Source: Clytia hemisphaerica
Lineage: Eukaryota; Cnidaria; Hydrozoa; Leptothecata; Clytiidae
Assembly (NCBI GenBank): GCA_902728285.1
Contig: CACVBU010000821.1
Location: forward strand, 793,450 to 857,449
DNA: 64,000 nt
Reading direction: 5' to 3'
Part shown: positions 45,081-58,500 of the stretch, one piece after another
How the letters are laid out: every line of letters begins with the position of its first letter
Position numbering within the stretch: the first letter of the stretch is position 1
Position numbers and translations under genes: made by a program
Notes under the pieces: generated by a model
What the model saw: the letters and a program-made list of their open reading frames with translations, nothing else
Told to the model about the DNA's origin: nothing
The model's database searches: none

Positions 45081-46300
45081 TGGTGGCACATTCCAATCTC
45101 TTCAGATGCATTATTTAAAAGTGGTGTTGGTTGCCCATTCCATGAGAAGGGTTTGATGTGTATTTGATGTCAAGCATATGATTTTTACTTTGTTTTTAAA
45201 TTACTTAGTAGGCGCTCTAATACCCTATGTCAAGGGAGTGTAGGAGGAAAATTATCGAAATCATTTTTAGCTTTTTTAAAAAACGTTTTTTTTAGGTTTA
45301 TCTTAAACTTTTTTGTATATATTATTACTAAAATGTAGTTTTTTTTCTCATTATAGATCATTGAAAAATAACACGACTGTATATATTAGAGGAAAGAGCT
45401 TCTTCAGACTTTTACTTTCCACCTGTTTTATGAGAAGGGCTATTTTAATCTCTTCACCTGATTGAAAACAGTGTTTTTGCTCATCATTTTGTATACATTT
45501 TATTTCGTTTTGGAATTTGCGCTCTCTTTCATCTCAGTTGAGCTGTTAAATTATTTTTTGGTCCAAAATGAAAGTAGGGGAAGATAACGATTTTACTTTC
45601 TGATGTATCCATAAAAACCTTTCTCTTAAGAAAAGTCTGATAGTTTGATATATCATTTTATATTCTTTATCTTATATTTAGTACTCTTTCAATGGCTTTG
45701 TGTGCTAGAAGCCTCGGCACGAAGTTGATATGACGAAGTTGTGGTTGATGATTCCCTCGAAGCGTGATTTTTTTCACCTTTCTATTTTCATGTTTTTAAT
45801 CTTCTTCATCAAAAAAATATCACAAAACTTCATTTTTATTTTAGAGAAGTTTTTATCAGCCTTTGACTTGCGGTCAAACTTGATGAAGCCCTTTCGTTTG
45901 GTAGAAGTCTTATTTTAATGCGAAAGGTACTTAACAAAAAAAACACCTGCTGCAGTACCTTCTTTTGGTCCATCATTCCCTCACTCACACCATCAACTCA
46001 ACTTCTTCGCTAGAAAGATCAAGTCAATTGGAAGAAAATCAGTGTCTTGAATATGACTGTATTCTTCAATGTTTAGTAAACTCACTTTTCATTTGAGGTA
46101 AGGTTTAAAAGTTTTTTATGTATCCACTTGTTCAACAGGTATAACTCTTTTCACTCTTTAAAGACAGGTATTACTTTATTACAATCTCTCTTTACCCCTT
46201 ACGTTCTTTACGCCAAAGGGAAATACTCCTTTTTATCTTTTTTCCAATTTTTCATAACAAAATTTTTGTTTCAGTTACAAGAACATTTGCTCAAGTGGAA
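45081..46300. other. Intergenic between CFDP1 and the SLC6 gene
   Basis: AT-rich, with no open frame having a recognisable domain. It probably contains the CFDP1 3' end and the SLC6 promoter or 5' non-coding exon. Confidence 0.5.
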
Positions 46301-46461
46301 CAATGTATTCATGATATGCACCACTGCAATGTCTTCTGACATTAAATCACGGACCCAACAGCTGATTGGTTGTAAGTGACGTAAAATCAGACAATACGTC
46401 ACCTTCAACCAATCAGCTGTTGGTTCCGTGAAAGACATTGCAATGGTGCTTATCATGAATT
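46301..46461. mobile_element. Palindromic MITE
   Basis: A 160-bp near-perfect palindrome with 'ATTCATGATATGCACCA' and 'TGGTGCTTATCATGAAT' at the ends and a centre near 46,382 ('GTGACGTAAAATCAGACAATACGTCAC'-like, split here). It contains ACAGCTGATTGGTTG, an E box next to a CCAAT-type word, in both orientations. Confidence 0.75.
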
Positions 46462-46831
46462 GAGTAATCCTTTCATTTTTGAATCTGTCTTTTTTTACTT
46501 ATGCATTCTTCTTTGAAGATAACTGGTTAATAAGGATGAATATTTAACATGGTAAGGTATTGGAGCATGAGTATTGATTTGTGGTATATTTATTAATCGC
46601 TCATGGGAAATCTGTAACAGTTAGTCTGTCTTTTGTGTAGGGGAATATAATAGCTGTAGTCTTAAGTATGAACTCTGGTATGTTTACAGGTAAAAACTGG
46701 CTAAGAACTCAACTCGGCCTGTCTTCCACTTTTGCTTTGAACATCATACCTTATTATGAAAATTTGACCACTTCTTGGAATTTGATGAGTCAGCAATAAG
46801 CAATCAACTGATATCTTTTTTTCCAGACATC

Positions 46832-49800
46832 ATGTCGTCTACTGTGGAGAAAATTCCTCTCACCAATGGTGCTAACGAACGTAACCATAGCAACAGTAAT
46901 AACAATACAGCTAGTGAGAAGACAGAAAGGGAGACGTGGGGACGAAAGTTGGAATTTATTTTGACATGTGTGGGCTATTGTGTCGGTCTTGGTAATGTTT
47001 GGAGGTAATTTTTCGAAGTTTTTTTCCTTCTTCACTAATAAAATTGAAAGGTTTTGATCACATAGAGGAGATTTGGCTTTTTCAAAAATTTCTTGTCGCT
47101 ATACCTGGTGCGCCACAAAAAAGTTTCTCTTCTTTGAAACAAATTTTTTCGAAATCTAAAAATTTTAAAAGAACCATTTCTATTTCATTGGAAAGAAAGA
47201 AAGATAGACTTAAATTTTGATGGATTATTTATTAAAATCGATTCATTAAATCAAAAGTTATGTTCAATTGAATAGAAAAGTTACTTTCGAAAAGTGCTGA
47301 AAAACGTTAAAAATTAACCTATCAAATCAAACAGAAGCATGATTACATGATACATCAGTATTTTCGTTTCAGTCATTAAAGATGATAATTAGCTGTCTAA
47401 ATGACCTTAGTTGTATAAAAGAAGGTTGAATTTCAATGAAATGAAGAAAATACGTCGGAAAAGGCCAAAAAAATCTGGTAAAATTCATAAAAATACATCA
47501 AATACGGGTTCGAGGTAGATCCAGCCTTACTTAGACTTTATCCAGTCTAGAACCAAAAATCTGAGGAAAATTTCGGTAAAAGTAAATTAAAGTGATTTTG
47601 ATGAAGATTTTAAACCCTCTCGACCCTTCAGTTTCAAAATTTATGTGCGTTTAGTTACTGAAAAATGCTCTTAATCATGTAAAGGCTATTTTGTGATTGC
47701 CAATTTTAAAATAAAAATTTGATAAGTCGATTTTAACGATTTCGAGCACATTCTGAAAGTAACTTTTTCATTCAATTGAGCATAACTTTTGATCTAATGA
47801 ATCGAATTTAATAAGTGACCCATCGAAATTTAAGTTCATCTTTCTTCTTTTCAATGAAATGGGAATGGTTCTTTTAAAATTTTTAGATTTCGAAAAAATT
47901 AGTTTCAAAGAGAGGAACTTTTTTGTGGCGCACCAGGTAGTTATTTGAAAGAAACAAAATTTTGTTTCAGAAGTGTACAGTAGTAGCTCTGCTTGCCTAA
48001 GACCCCCGGGGGGGGGGTACTTAGGCGGTACGGTATGTGCCGCCCTTAAGGGTACCTTTTTTGGACTAAGGGTCGGAAAAATCAGAAAATCAAATTTCAG
48101 TCCCGCTAAGGGTCGGAAAATTAAGAAAATTTCAACTTTTTACCCCCTGAAAGATCGAAATTTGGTCAAAATTGGTCAAATTTGTCCCGCTAAGGGTCGT
48201 AAAATTCCAAAAATTTCCTTTGTTTTCTCCTTTTTAGTCCCGGTAAGGGTCCAAAGTTCGAAAGTCGGGCGGCACCCCCCCCCCTCAGTCAGCTCGCAAC
48301 CCTAGTACCCCCCCCCCCGGGCCTAAGACACAATTTCGAATAGTCTATCCTCACGCTGAGTATAGAGCAGGGTAATTAGAGTTCTCCGGTCGGAAAACAA
48401 TAGCGCTATTCATGATCACAGGTGTTTGCTATAAGCAAAAGTTGGTAATGCAAAGTCTCACAAAATCGCATTTAGCAAACGCAAAAAAAAAATTCCATAA
48501 TGGCGGCATCATGCGAGAGCAATCAGAATACCAAAATAAACAAATTTCAAAGGCTCATTGTAAGTGATTGAGTGAAGCTATCATCAAAAAATAAAAATAA
48601 AACAAACCTTTAACCTTTCAATAATCCAAATAAACAAAATATGTCAAATGAATTGATGTTTAAGTTCGAAAACAAGCACCATTTCCACCATACACTTTTA
48701 GAGCAAAAAGCAGTATTTCGCTGAAATCTGCTGCTCTTCCCAGGCAAATAATTTCTCAGAATGTCAGAGAGTCTGGTGCTGAATATATAGTTTAGTGGGT
48801 CAAGCTTGTTTTAGTTCTCTATCTTTATATAAAGCCTGAAAACCTCATCTGAGACGGGGGTCATAAACGATCTTTGTCTATTTTGAAGTCGTACAATCTT
48901 TTACTTCTCAAAACCATTTAGATTCAGGTTTTATATATAATAACAAAGATATTTAACCAAAATTTGTTTCATTAAAGTTATTTTCTTTCAGCGAAATAAG
49001 CCTTTAGTAAATATTTAAACCCCCGGTTTTATTTAGATATTTACAATGTGATTTTATAGCGGGAGTTGGAAACCGGCTAGATTGTGTGATCTGATTGGCT
49101 AAAGGAGCAAACGCGGGACTCGGCCTAGGACTTTTTACCCGCGTTTTAAACGCGTTTACGGCAATGTTTATTCTTTACACTTTCGTTTTCAAAATCTGTT
49201 GAACATGGATTTTGGCTTGTGACGATTACCTCGCGTAACATCTGTGTGATATGCACCACTGGAGAGTCTCCCGTGAACTTTTCCACCCAATATGTCACTT
49301 AAAGAATAGAAAAAGTGAGGTATTGGGTGGAAATTTTTGAAAATTCTCGGACGCCTCCAGAGGTGCATGAATTGGCTATAGCTCGTTTCTAGACTAGTGT
49401 TTCTTTCATAGAATAAAGTATTGGGATTTGTAGAAAATAACAGGTACCTTTTCACTATTTTACTCTGCAGGTTTCCATACTTGGTGTTCAGTAATGGAGG
49501 AGGAGCTTTCATTGTCCCCTACTTCATCATGTTGTTCGTCTGTGGAATGCCATTGTTCTTAATGGAGCTGGCTTTGGGTCAGTACTTTCGTCTTGGACCT
49601 GTCACGACCTGGAATCTTGCATGTCCTCTTGGAAAAGGTATGAGATATTATTTTTACAGATATGCTTTTTTCAAACGTGCCTAAATCGATGACTTGGTTT
49701 CTGACAGCTCTAACAAACTGTTGGAAACCTAGACTTCTTGAAAGTTACGTTTGAGTGAAGTTTTACCTTAATGAATCGTTAACGTCTTGATAATGCGGAT

Positions 49801-52800
49801 ACATCTTAAGAGCCCAGGAAAAGCAAGTGGTGTTAAAAAATGTTTGTTATAATTCAACATTCGCTTTCGTTTTATAACTTCAGTACCAAGCACTAGCTTG
49901 AAATGAATGAATGATATATACCAACCTCCACCCACCTTGAACTCTGTTGTACTAACTTTTTTGAGATTTGAAATTAGACACCACCACATAGTTATGGGTC
50001 AGTACCCTGCGGCTGTATCCCCTTCCTCATTATAAACATCAATACTTTCTGCTTTCAGGGATAGGGTACGCAATGATCGCCGTCTCCTTCTTATGTACCA
50101 TCTACTACAACGTCATTATAGCTTGGGTGCTCTACTTTCTGTACGCATCCATGAAACCACAAGTTCCTTGGAAAAGTTGCTTCAATTCGTGGAATACACC
50201 TAATTGTAGAGAAGATAACCATAAACCGAGTTAGTGTTTGCCAGAAACTGTTAGAGTTAAGATACACAAATCAACTACATATCACATTTCTCACGATAGC
50301 TCCTCATTTTCAGCTTAACAGCTTGATTTTGTTCACTAAAGTTCCTTGGTTTACTATAAAATTGTTATCAATTTTAGATATTTTAACAATGTTTTCCTTT
50401 ATCCTGGGACTTACGCGTTATATATATTAGTTTTCTTGACTGATCTTGACCTGTCCATCCTGAATTCCCACACTTCTTAATTTACTTTTATTTTCAAAGA
50501 GCTTGAGTGGTCATGCCCTTCCAGCAATGGTACTTGGTACAATTACACAGTGGCCACACTTCCCAAGAACTCGTCATTGTGCAACAAATTCCTGGTCCAC
50601 GAGCCAACCTCGCCCAGTATTGAATTCTGGGAACGTCGTGTTCTGCAAATTACAAATGGACTGGATGAAAGCGGTGATGTTCAGTATGAATTGTTGATTT
50701 GTTTGGTGGTTGCTTGGATACTTGTTTTCGTGTGTTTGTTCAAAGGAATCAAAACATCCGGCAAGGTATTTTAGCCTATTTTATCCACTTTGTGCAAAAT
50801 CGCGTCGTTAATACGTCGAAATATCCTAAAGCCACGTATACTTTTTGCAATAGTTTTATTTTATTCTTTAGGTTTCAAAACTTGATAAAGCGGGGGGGGT
50901 TAGAATAAAAATTTCCTGGGTGGGTGTAAAATTTTTGAAAAGGAGACTAATACAGCAGAATAATTATAAAGAAATATATTTCATCAAATTGTTTGGTTTT
51001 TTATACCTATTTATCGCTATTTCCTCTGCAATGAAATACACACCTATGAGAATTAAATCGCTGATTCACTGTGATAATCATTGAGTCGGGATTTGAGACA
51101 GAAATACTGGGTCGTCCCAGCTGTGCTCCTCCGTCAAAAAGAAAGTAAAAATACTTGGAAAATATAATAATATGTGCGCTCTTTCTCCTTTTCAGGTGGT
51201 ATATTTTACAGCAACATTCCCTTACATAGTAATGTTTATTCTCCTTATTCGTGGCGCCATTTTGGAAGGAGCATCCGAGGGTATCAAATACTACCTGATG
51301 CCTTCATTTGATAAACTGAAAGATGCCAAAGTGTGGGTGGCTGCTGCAACTCAAATCTTCTACTCCCTTGGGATTGGTTTTGGTTCGTTGATCGCTTTTG
51401 GAAGTTACAACAAAGTCAATAATAATATTGTGAGGTAAAAAGTTCATCTCTGCTACTGCTACTGTAATATCCTTTATCCCGCATCAGTAAGATTCTAGTG
51501 ATTTCATTGGTCAAAAGACATCACGTGGAGGTGGGATATAAACCGTATCCTGTCTTCTTCGCGTTCGATTGAGAAAAAAAGAAGACATTGCATATTGACG
51601 AATGCGCTTTCGAATGTTTTGTTTTGAAAAGACTTGAAATCGAAATTGAAATGGTCGGGGTTGAGAAAGTCAACAAACAGGAAATCTTTGAAGTTATTTT
51701 GATTTTTACTTTTCTTGAGTTTATATGGATACAACAAGACTTTTAATTGCGATGTTATAAAATGTCACTCTCACGGATCCCACAAACTCGGCAAGCCTCG
51801 CCACCAATACAGTTTTTACTGACCCTGTATATCCCGTATCCCACCTCGAGAAGACCGTGTAACTAATATTATCCCGCATCAGTGAGATTCTAACGATTTC
51901 ATTGGTCAAAAGACATCACGTGGAGGTGGGATATGTACCGTATCTGTCTTCCTCACGTTCGATTAAGAAAAAAAAGAAGACATTGCATATTGACGAATGT
52001 GCTTTCGAATGTTTTGATCAAGATTCGAATGTTTTGTTTTGAAAAGACTTGAAATCGAAATTGAAATGGTCGGGGTTGAGAAAGTCAACAAACAAAAAAT
52101 CTTCAGTTATTTTGATTTTTACTTTTCTTGAGTTTAATGGATACAGCAAGATTTTTAATTGCGATGTTATAAAATGTAACTTTCACGGATCTCCCTTTCA
52201 CTGTTTGATTTACTTTGTAGCTCTTTGTTGATGTAAGTATTTACTTGGATTTTTTCGTGGTTTTGGAAAAGATGCAAGGGACTTCAACGGGATAAATCCG
52301 TTGCACGCGGTCGTCTCGAGAAGCCTCGCCACCAATACGGTTTTACTGACCCTATATATCCCGTATCCCACCTCGAGAAGACCGTGTAACTAATAGAATT
52401 CTTTACCTTTTCACCCAAGAAATAGTGAAAACTTAACATGTACTTAAAAGACGAACTTAATTAAGCGATTCCTTTATTTTCAACTTGTACATTTTTGAAG
52501 TCTGGCGATAAATTTTATTTTCAATCCGGCAAATTGTCCCCATCAAGAAAGCAAGAAAGAAGTTTCTAGCTTGTGGCCGAAGTCAAAGAAAAAAAATGTA
52601 TTAGTACAAGTTTTGCCAGAAGCTAAGCTCACTCATACATTGATTATTACCATTTAAGTAATTCGACCGTGAGGTGCTTGTTCGAGGAAGTACGGTAATT
52701 CTAAATATAAAGAACTTGCGTTTACGAGGGAATGACCCAAAGTTTAAATTAACCTTTCTCTTCATTTCATTTCAGAGATGCGATCGCTCTTTCATTGACG

Positions 52801-54947
52801 AATTGTATGACGTCAGTGTTCGCTGGTTTTGTTGTATTCAGTGTTCTTGGTCACATGGCGCATAAAAGCAAGCTCTCCATACAAAAAGTCGCAACCCAAG
52901 GTATATTACACCTCAACCCCTTATTCGTGCAGCTCAAGAATCTATCTAATCTACCTGAACATACTTGGACAAGTAATGGTCGAATGATATTTTTTTAAAG
53001 ATACATCCGATTCAAGTATATACCGAGACTCGTAGCTTTATAGAGTGTAATTTCCAAGACCATATACTTGGACAAGTATTAGTCGAATGATATTTTTTAA
53101 AAGATACATCTGATTTAAGTATATACCGAGACTCGTAGCTTTATAGAGTGTAATTTCCAAGATCTGCAAAAGGTTAATCCAGAGACTTTAAATTCAAAAT
53201 TTAAGAATTTTCAAAGCAACTTTAGATTTAAAATCAGACAATAACACAACATATTGATTTTTTGTTTCAGGACCTGGCTTGATATTCGTGGTTTATCCAG
53301 AAGGCCTAGCCCAGATGCCAGTCTCCACTCTGTGGGGCGTCTTATTTTTCTTCATGATCCTGATGATCGGGTTAGATACGCAGTTCGCCATGCTAGAGGC
53401 TGTCATTGTTGGCCTGTCTGATGAATACAAAGTACTGCGTCAGCATAAAACTACTTTCATTTTCGTCATTTGTTTATTAGCTTTGTTATTTGGCATCTCC
53501 ATGGTTACTCAGGTACGTTTCATTATACATCCAATTTACTCTCTTTTATTCAAATCTTCAAAGACCAGGAATTTTCCTTAAAAGGTAAAAAGACATAAGT
53601 TACGTACACTTCATCACTTCATTATGTCAGCTAAAATTACTGACCTAACCTAAACAGGGGTGTGAACCTAAACAGGGGTGTGATTAGCTGTAGTTTTTTA
53701 AAACCGGGTGAAAAAGAGTCTTCAATGAATTAGTTTATCAAGTGATGGGAGATTAACATCTCAGCTAACTTTGCATTTTTCAGGGCTAAAGAATACTGTT
53801 CTAGGACACTGCTGTTCAAGTTTTATTTTTTAAAGTGTAGACAAATTAGTATATCAAGCGATGTTAAAATTAAAACTCTGCTCCAAATCAAGCATTCTAA
53901 ATTAAATTTATATTTTTCAGGGTGGTATGTACATCTTCAACATTTTCAACTGGCAATCAGGGGGCGTTTCCCTTCTCATTCTGGCTTTCATAGAAGTTTG
54001 TGCTATATCTTACGGATACGGAGCCGATAGGTTTGAAAAAGACTTGGAGTTAATCCTGGGAAGAAAACCGTCCCGTTGGTGGAAGATTTGTTGGAAATAT
54101 CTTTCGCCTTTTGTGATCTTGGCAACGTTGATTTCAAGCTTGGTGCAATGGAAGGGAATCACTCCTTAGATTCTTAGGTCAAGATTACAGCTCTCACTAT
54201 TTTCTTTTTAGCTGGGAGGATTATTTCTTATGGACCCTTACTTCAACGAAAATCATTTACGATCAATTTTGCTGGTTTTTGTAAAACCTTGTACCTTTAG
54301 CCTTTCTATTGAACGATATGAATTTTATGATAGCCCAATGTATTTAGTGGTCTTACAGTAATGTAGCTTTTTGGATTTACATATAGAATATACAGTAGTG
54401 TTTCTTTAACTCGAACCTCTGTTACTCGAATGCCTCCTTAACTCGAACAAGTTGTCTCGTCCTTCAATTAACAATGCCTTATATATCTTATTCAATAAAT
54501 GGAAATTTGCTTAACTCAAACAAGTTTATATTCGTGCGTGTTCAAGTTAAGGAGACTCCACTGTACATTAAAGTCTCTTTAACTCGAATTTCTATAACTC
54601 GAATTTCTCCATAACTTGAACTAATTAACAATGCCTTATAAACCCTACTCCATAACTCGAAATTTCCTAAACTCGAACAAATTTGTGTTCCCCGTGCGGG
54701 TTTGAGTTATGGAGATTCCATTTGTACCATCTTTTTCAGTTATCCAGTGTACGGTGAAGTTATCGGATGGTTCCTCGCCCTAACATCAGTCATTTGGATT
54801 CCACTCGTCGCTCTCTATAAAATGAAATTCTCTGCTTCTGGTTCAATATGTAATCGTTTACGTCATCTTTTAACACCCAATATGGCGGAATTGCGTCAGG
54901 TTGCCCTGGACAATGGTTTGAATACAAGTTTTGATGCAAATGCTTGA
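46832..54947 (+). CDS. SLC6 Na+/Cl--dependent neurotransmitter/amino-acid transporter
   Basis: Coding exons: 46,832-47,004; 49,471-49,637; 50,059-50,229; 50,500-50,765; 51,196-51,434; 52,776-52,900; 53,271-53,512; 53,921-54,177; 54,740-54,947. All have GT-AG borders with consistent phases, giving about 615 codons, the family norm. Hallmarks: [15 protein letters not shown] in TM1 with SNGGGAF after it, IYYNVIIAW in TM3, an extracellular loop 2 with paired Cys and NGT/NYT/NSS glycosylation sites, TATFPYIVM (TM5), SNF-type [10 protein letters not shown], and [22 protein letters not shown] before TM11. The branch looks closest to glycine/proline/neutral amino-acid carriers; the substrate cannot be fixed. 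An in-frame TAG at 54,167-54,169 would truncate it before TM12. An acceptor at 46,826 implies a 5' non-coding exon. Confidence 0.85.
47102..47939. mobile_element. Foldback element in SLC6 intron 1
   Basis: Ends ACCTGGTGCGCCACAAAAAA and complement. Arms of about 400 bp pair with frequent small mismatches (an older copy). Non-coding. Confidence 0.75.
47997..48330 (+). repeat. G-rich-ended repeat, copy 2
   Basis: Ends TAAGACCCCCGGGGGGGGGG and C-rich complement finishing GGGCCTAAGACA. It matches 12,128-12,480. Inserted in SLC6 intron 1 right after the foldback. Confidence 0.8.
48331..49470. other. Remainder of SLC6 intron 1
   Basis: No feature recognised apart from AT-rich sequence and the polypyrimidine tract and acceptor at 49,462-49,470. 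Confidence 0.5.
50880..50945 (+). repeat. G-rich MITE fragment in SLC6 intron 4
   Basis: 'GCGGGGGGGGTTAGAATAAA' followed by 'TTTCCTGGGTGGGTGTAAAA' resembles the interior of the element at 60,679-60,950. Ends are not recognisable. Confidence 0.45.
51473..52396 (+). repeat. Tandem duplication in SLC6 intron 5
   Basis: Two direct copies, about 51,473-51,868 and 51,869-52,396. Each begins 'ATCCCGCATCAGT.AGATTCTA' and ends 'CCGTATCCCACCTCGAGAAG' plus 'ACCGTGTAACTAATA'. The second copy has an extra segment of about 130 bp. They are non-coding and look like a head-to-tail pair of one element. Confidence 0.75.
52958..53163 (+). repeat. About 102-bp tandem duplication in SLC6 intron 6
   Basis: Two near-identical units share 'ATACTTGGACAAGTA', 'TATACCGAGACTCGTAGC' and 'TAGAGTGTAATTTCCAAGA'. 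Non-coding. Confidence 0.8.
54167..54169 (+). other. In-frame TAG in the penultimate SLC6 coding exon
   Basis: The reading frame gives ...LVQWKGITP then TAG, then ATT CTT AG to a good donor (AG|GTCAAG at 54,178). The AG joins the T at 54,740 in the correct phase for [10 protein letters not shown] of TM12. No canonical donor upstream of the TAG keeps the TM12 frame: the only nearby GT (54,143) would shift it. So the stop is inside otherwise intact coding sequence, in the loop between TM11 and TM12. Confidence 0.75.
54395..54565. mobile_element. pogo/Tigger-like MITE in the last SLC6 intron
   Basis: TA-CAGTAGTGTTTCTTTAACTC at the left and complement GAGTTAAGG-type 'GGAGACTCCACTG-TA' at the right. 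TA flanks and CAGT ends are typical of the Tc1/mariner pogo group (family assignment is inference). Interior words ACTCGAA repeat. Confidence 0.6.
54564..54726. mobile_element. Second pogo-like MITE, abutting the splice acceptor
   Basis: A diverged partner of the preceding element, sharing the junction TA: starts TACATTAAAGTCTCTTTAAC, ends GGAGATTCCATTTGTA. Only 13 bases ('CCATCTTTTTCAG') separate it from the last coding exon. Confidence 0.6.
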
Positions 54948-55211
54948 AGTCTTTTGAATGCTAGAGACGTAGTGCGATTCGGAAATACCACCTAAAACTA
55001 ACTACTATAAAAGGCAATGTTTTTCAAGCCTGTCGTCGATAACTAGCTACTATGTAAGACAATACTCAAGCAAAAACCAAGCTAAATACCGTTTATGAGA
55101 GACTTTTCTGGTCACGTAGACCAAAATGAAGACACGTATCTATGACGGCATTGAAAGTTAATATTCCTACGCAAAAAATTAGGACCAGTTTTTTCAATAC
55201 AATGCTGTGTT

Positions 55212-55217
55212 AATAAA
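55212..55217 (+). terminator. Poly(A) signal of the SLC6 gene
   Basis: AATAAA about 265 bases after the last stop codon, in an AT-rich stretch. Likely the 3' processing signal. Confidence 0.5.
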
Positions 55218-55598
55218 AATTTTGTTTGTGATTATGCATGATTATCCTTTGCGTTGTTTATTAATTCCTCGAGTTTCGTCCACACAGCCTTTTGGCAAAA
55301 GCCTCCTGCTTTTCCAACGTAAGACCTTTTGATCGGCTTCAGACTTTATTTGTTATAAACATCCTTTACAGTTGCCTCACGGTACTGTGTGTACTCCACC
55401 CTTTTCTTTAGTCTTCTCTTAAGAATCGATCTTGCTGATTGACTGCGATCATACTGTTTCTTCGTTACACCTCTCTGCCGGAGAACATATTAGCTATAAA
55501 AAATATGAAATAGCTCTCCATCGGCAAGTATTTCTTTCAGCTTATAAATAGTGTTGATGGTCGGTCAACATCGACATTACCATTGGACAAGCATCAAT

Positions 55599-58500
55599 AT
55601 GAAGACTCTACTTTGCATCCAGGGTTTGTTGGTGATATTATGTTTTCATGCATCGAAAGCACAAACAAAGGATTGCAATGAACTGATAACCAACCCTGAT
55701 GCTTTCACAACAAGTATGTTTCAGTATGGGAAATTTGTCCGCCCTTATTTTCTGTTTAATTAGGTCTAGCGTAGGCTTCTGACTTGTTCTTGAAACGAGT
55801 TCGGTTTTTTTTAATCAACACTTTGATGGGTATAGAATTAAGTTTAGATTGAATTTGTTGATGATCTGTCTGGAAATGAAACTTCCTTACTGTATAAACT
55901 TTAGCTTGCTGGTTGTCATAATTCGTATATTTTAACAAATCTTTGATATCTTAGGAAAATTTTACCGCAAACTATTGTAATTATTTTTCTTTTGAATTAA
56001 TTTCTCAAAATATTTTGCAGACAATCTTATATCTTTCTTTTGTGACTTCATTTTAGCAGAAGACAACTAGATCTGCGAAATTTTATACCATAAAAGTAAC
56101 ATTTGCGGTTGTACTTTAAATTAGTCAAAAAGTTTTTTTACTTAATAACAAAAGCTTATCAATTGGACTATGTTCTACTGTCTTGCAAGGACAATTTGAC
56201 TTGTCTTTGCAGCTTAGTGTTTAATCATTTTCTTTTACAGGCCGGCAGTGTCATTTTCCGTTTTATTACCGCCGTAAATGGTATTACACTTGTGCCAAGT
56301 CCAAGTTGTACAATTTTTGTTCCGTCGATCGTGTTTATCGTGGAAAGTGGGCTGCTTGCACCAGGGCTACTCGTAAGTATATTACTTTACTTGTTGGTGA
56401 ATAAAAAGGAAGGTCTTAAAAACAAAAGACGTTCTTCATAACCTGAAATTTTCATTTTGCAGAACCTTGATTACGAATACTCATGTAATAAGATAGCAGT
56501 CCAGTCAAAAAACCCTGACTCGCTTGGAAGAATCGGATAAGAATCGAAATATTCTGCAATTCCATCCAATAAACCATATCATACACTACACTGACCACCC
56601 CTCTTAACCGGGAAAACACCTCTAAATTCGGAAATTCCCAGTGACTTTTTTAGGTAGAGAATAGAATAAAATATAAGTCCGTCTCTAAATTTAATAGTAA
56701 ATGTGTGTTAATCTTCTTCGGGGCTCTCGCAAACCCAACCGCGGCTTTTCACAAGGTCACTGGCGAAAGTGTGTCAAGCTTCTTATTATTTCTCTTTCAG
56801 CGGACCAATGTCAGAATCCGTTCTTTTACAAAGGAGTAAAGTATGAAGGGTGTTCAACAAGATTCAGTCCAGTCCCTTGGTGTTCATTGGACCGAAATCA
56901 TAAACGAGGGAAAAGTAAATTCGCATATTGCCCAAAGAACCTTCCAGGACGTACGTAGTAAATTCTTGTTTTATTTTTATCCTCGTTATGTGTATTCAAA
57001 GACAAAATGTCGTGATATTTTTAATCCTGTGCCAGGCAAATTTCCAGGGTTTTGAGCTGCTACCGTCTTTATTTCAAAGATTAAGTTTGAATTCAGTTCG
57101 AAGAACAAAATAATCAACCCAGGCTCTGTTTAATTAGTTGGGAACTATTAAAACACAAAGAATTAACTTCAGAATGGGCTTTTTCTGTTAATAAGGGCCT
57201 AGGACCATGTACAAAAATTAGGATTGAGTTTCAAAATTCAAGCAAAGAATGAGTTTTTGCCACCGTTGTCTGGTAGCAGAAAAGGCCTGGAAATTGACCT
57301 GTGTGCAAACAAGGTTCAAAGTGCTACTAATGTTTCATATTACTTTTAATAGACTTAGTTCGACCTTTTTATCAAAAGAATTTATTCTACGTTATATAAG
57401 CAGTTCAGTATTCCCCAGCAAGGCTATTACTGAAGCGTTGCAAGTGGCTTGCTTAAGCACTGTGATATAGTGCGCAATATCCCGTTAGGCTTTTATAAAG
57501 ACTTGACACTGTTGTTCAGCAGCATACTTGTTGGTAAATACATTGAAAGTTTTGCATCATTCTCAGCTTGAGATGATCACAACGGGACGTTTCACGTCAC
57601 ACAGTTATGTTTGTCACAAATTAAATTGTATGCACAGTTTTGCTCCTACCTAGAAAGCATCGAACCTTCAAAGACATACTTTTTCTTAGGATGATTAAAC
57701 TAAGAAATGTTAAGTCACATCTGGTCACAGTTGTTTCTAGACATCATTGTCATACAAAAGCAACATTTTCAAATGTAAACGTGATCAAACAATACTTTTA
57801 TCAACCCTTAAAGTGTTAGGAGAATTTAAGGGTTGATAAATGTATTTTCCTAATTCTTCTGCTTTTTCCTTTTACTCATTGTTACTCCCTAACTGAAGCA
57901 AATTCTATTTATCACCAAATTTTCAGGAAAGTACGCCCGCTTACATCTACAAAGAGGTTTATGCAGGAAATCGTTGAGTTTGACATTCGACAAACCTGTC
58001 ACTCAGTTCAGATCAGGATGTTTGATCTACAAGTCTAAACGCTTGAATACGCTGAATTTTGTTGTCTCCAAAAGATGTTGCAGAATCAAGTCTTTTGGCT
58101 TCTACGTTAGTTACAAAGGGGCTCCACCCAAACTCGTCAATGTCGAAATCCATGGTAAAAGTATCTGCATGAAACCCACGCTCCCACCCTCTCAAGATTG
58201 CAAGGACTTCGTCAAACTGAAGCCAGTCGACGCCAATCACACAAAATTGAGCTTGAAATTGACAGCCAATGACGTTGCAAAACCAATCCTTATTTTGAGG
58301 TTCAGTGAGATGGTTCATATTGAGAACACACGATTCGTCGAAACATTATCACCAGGCGTTTGGCGTCGTGAATGGTCCGTCGTATTCACGAGTCTTGTTT
58401 ACAAATTACTCGACCACCGACACCCTGATTCTGTGGAAATCATTCTGAGTCTCAAAACAAATCCTGCTCTCCCTCCTCCAGTTGTCCTTTTTGTCAGGTT

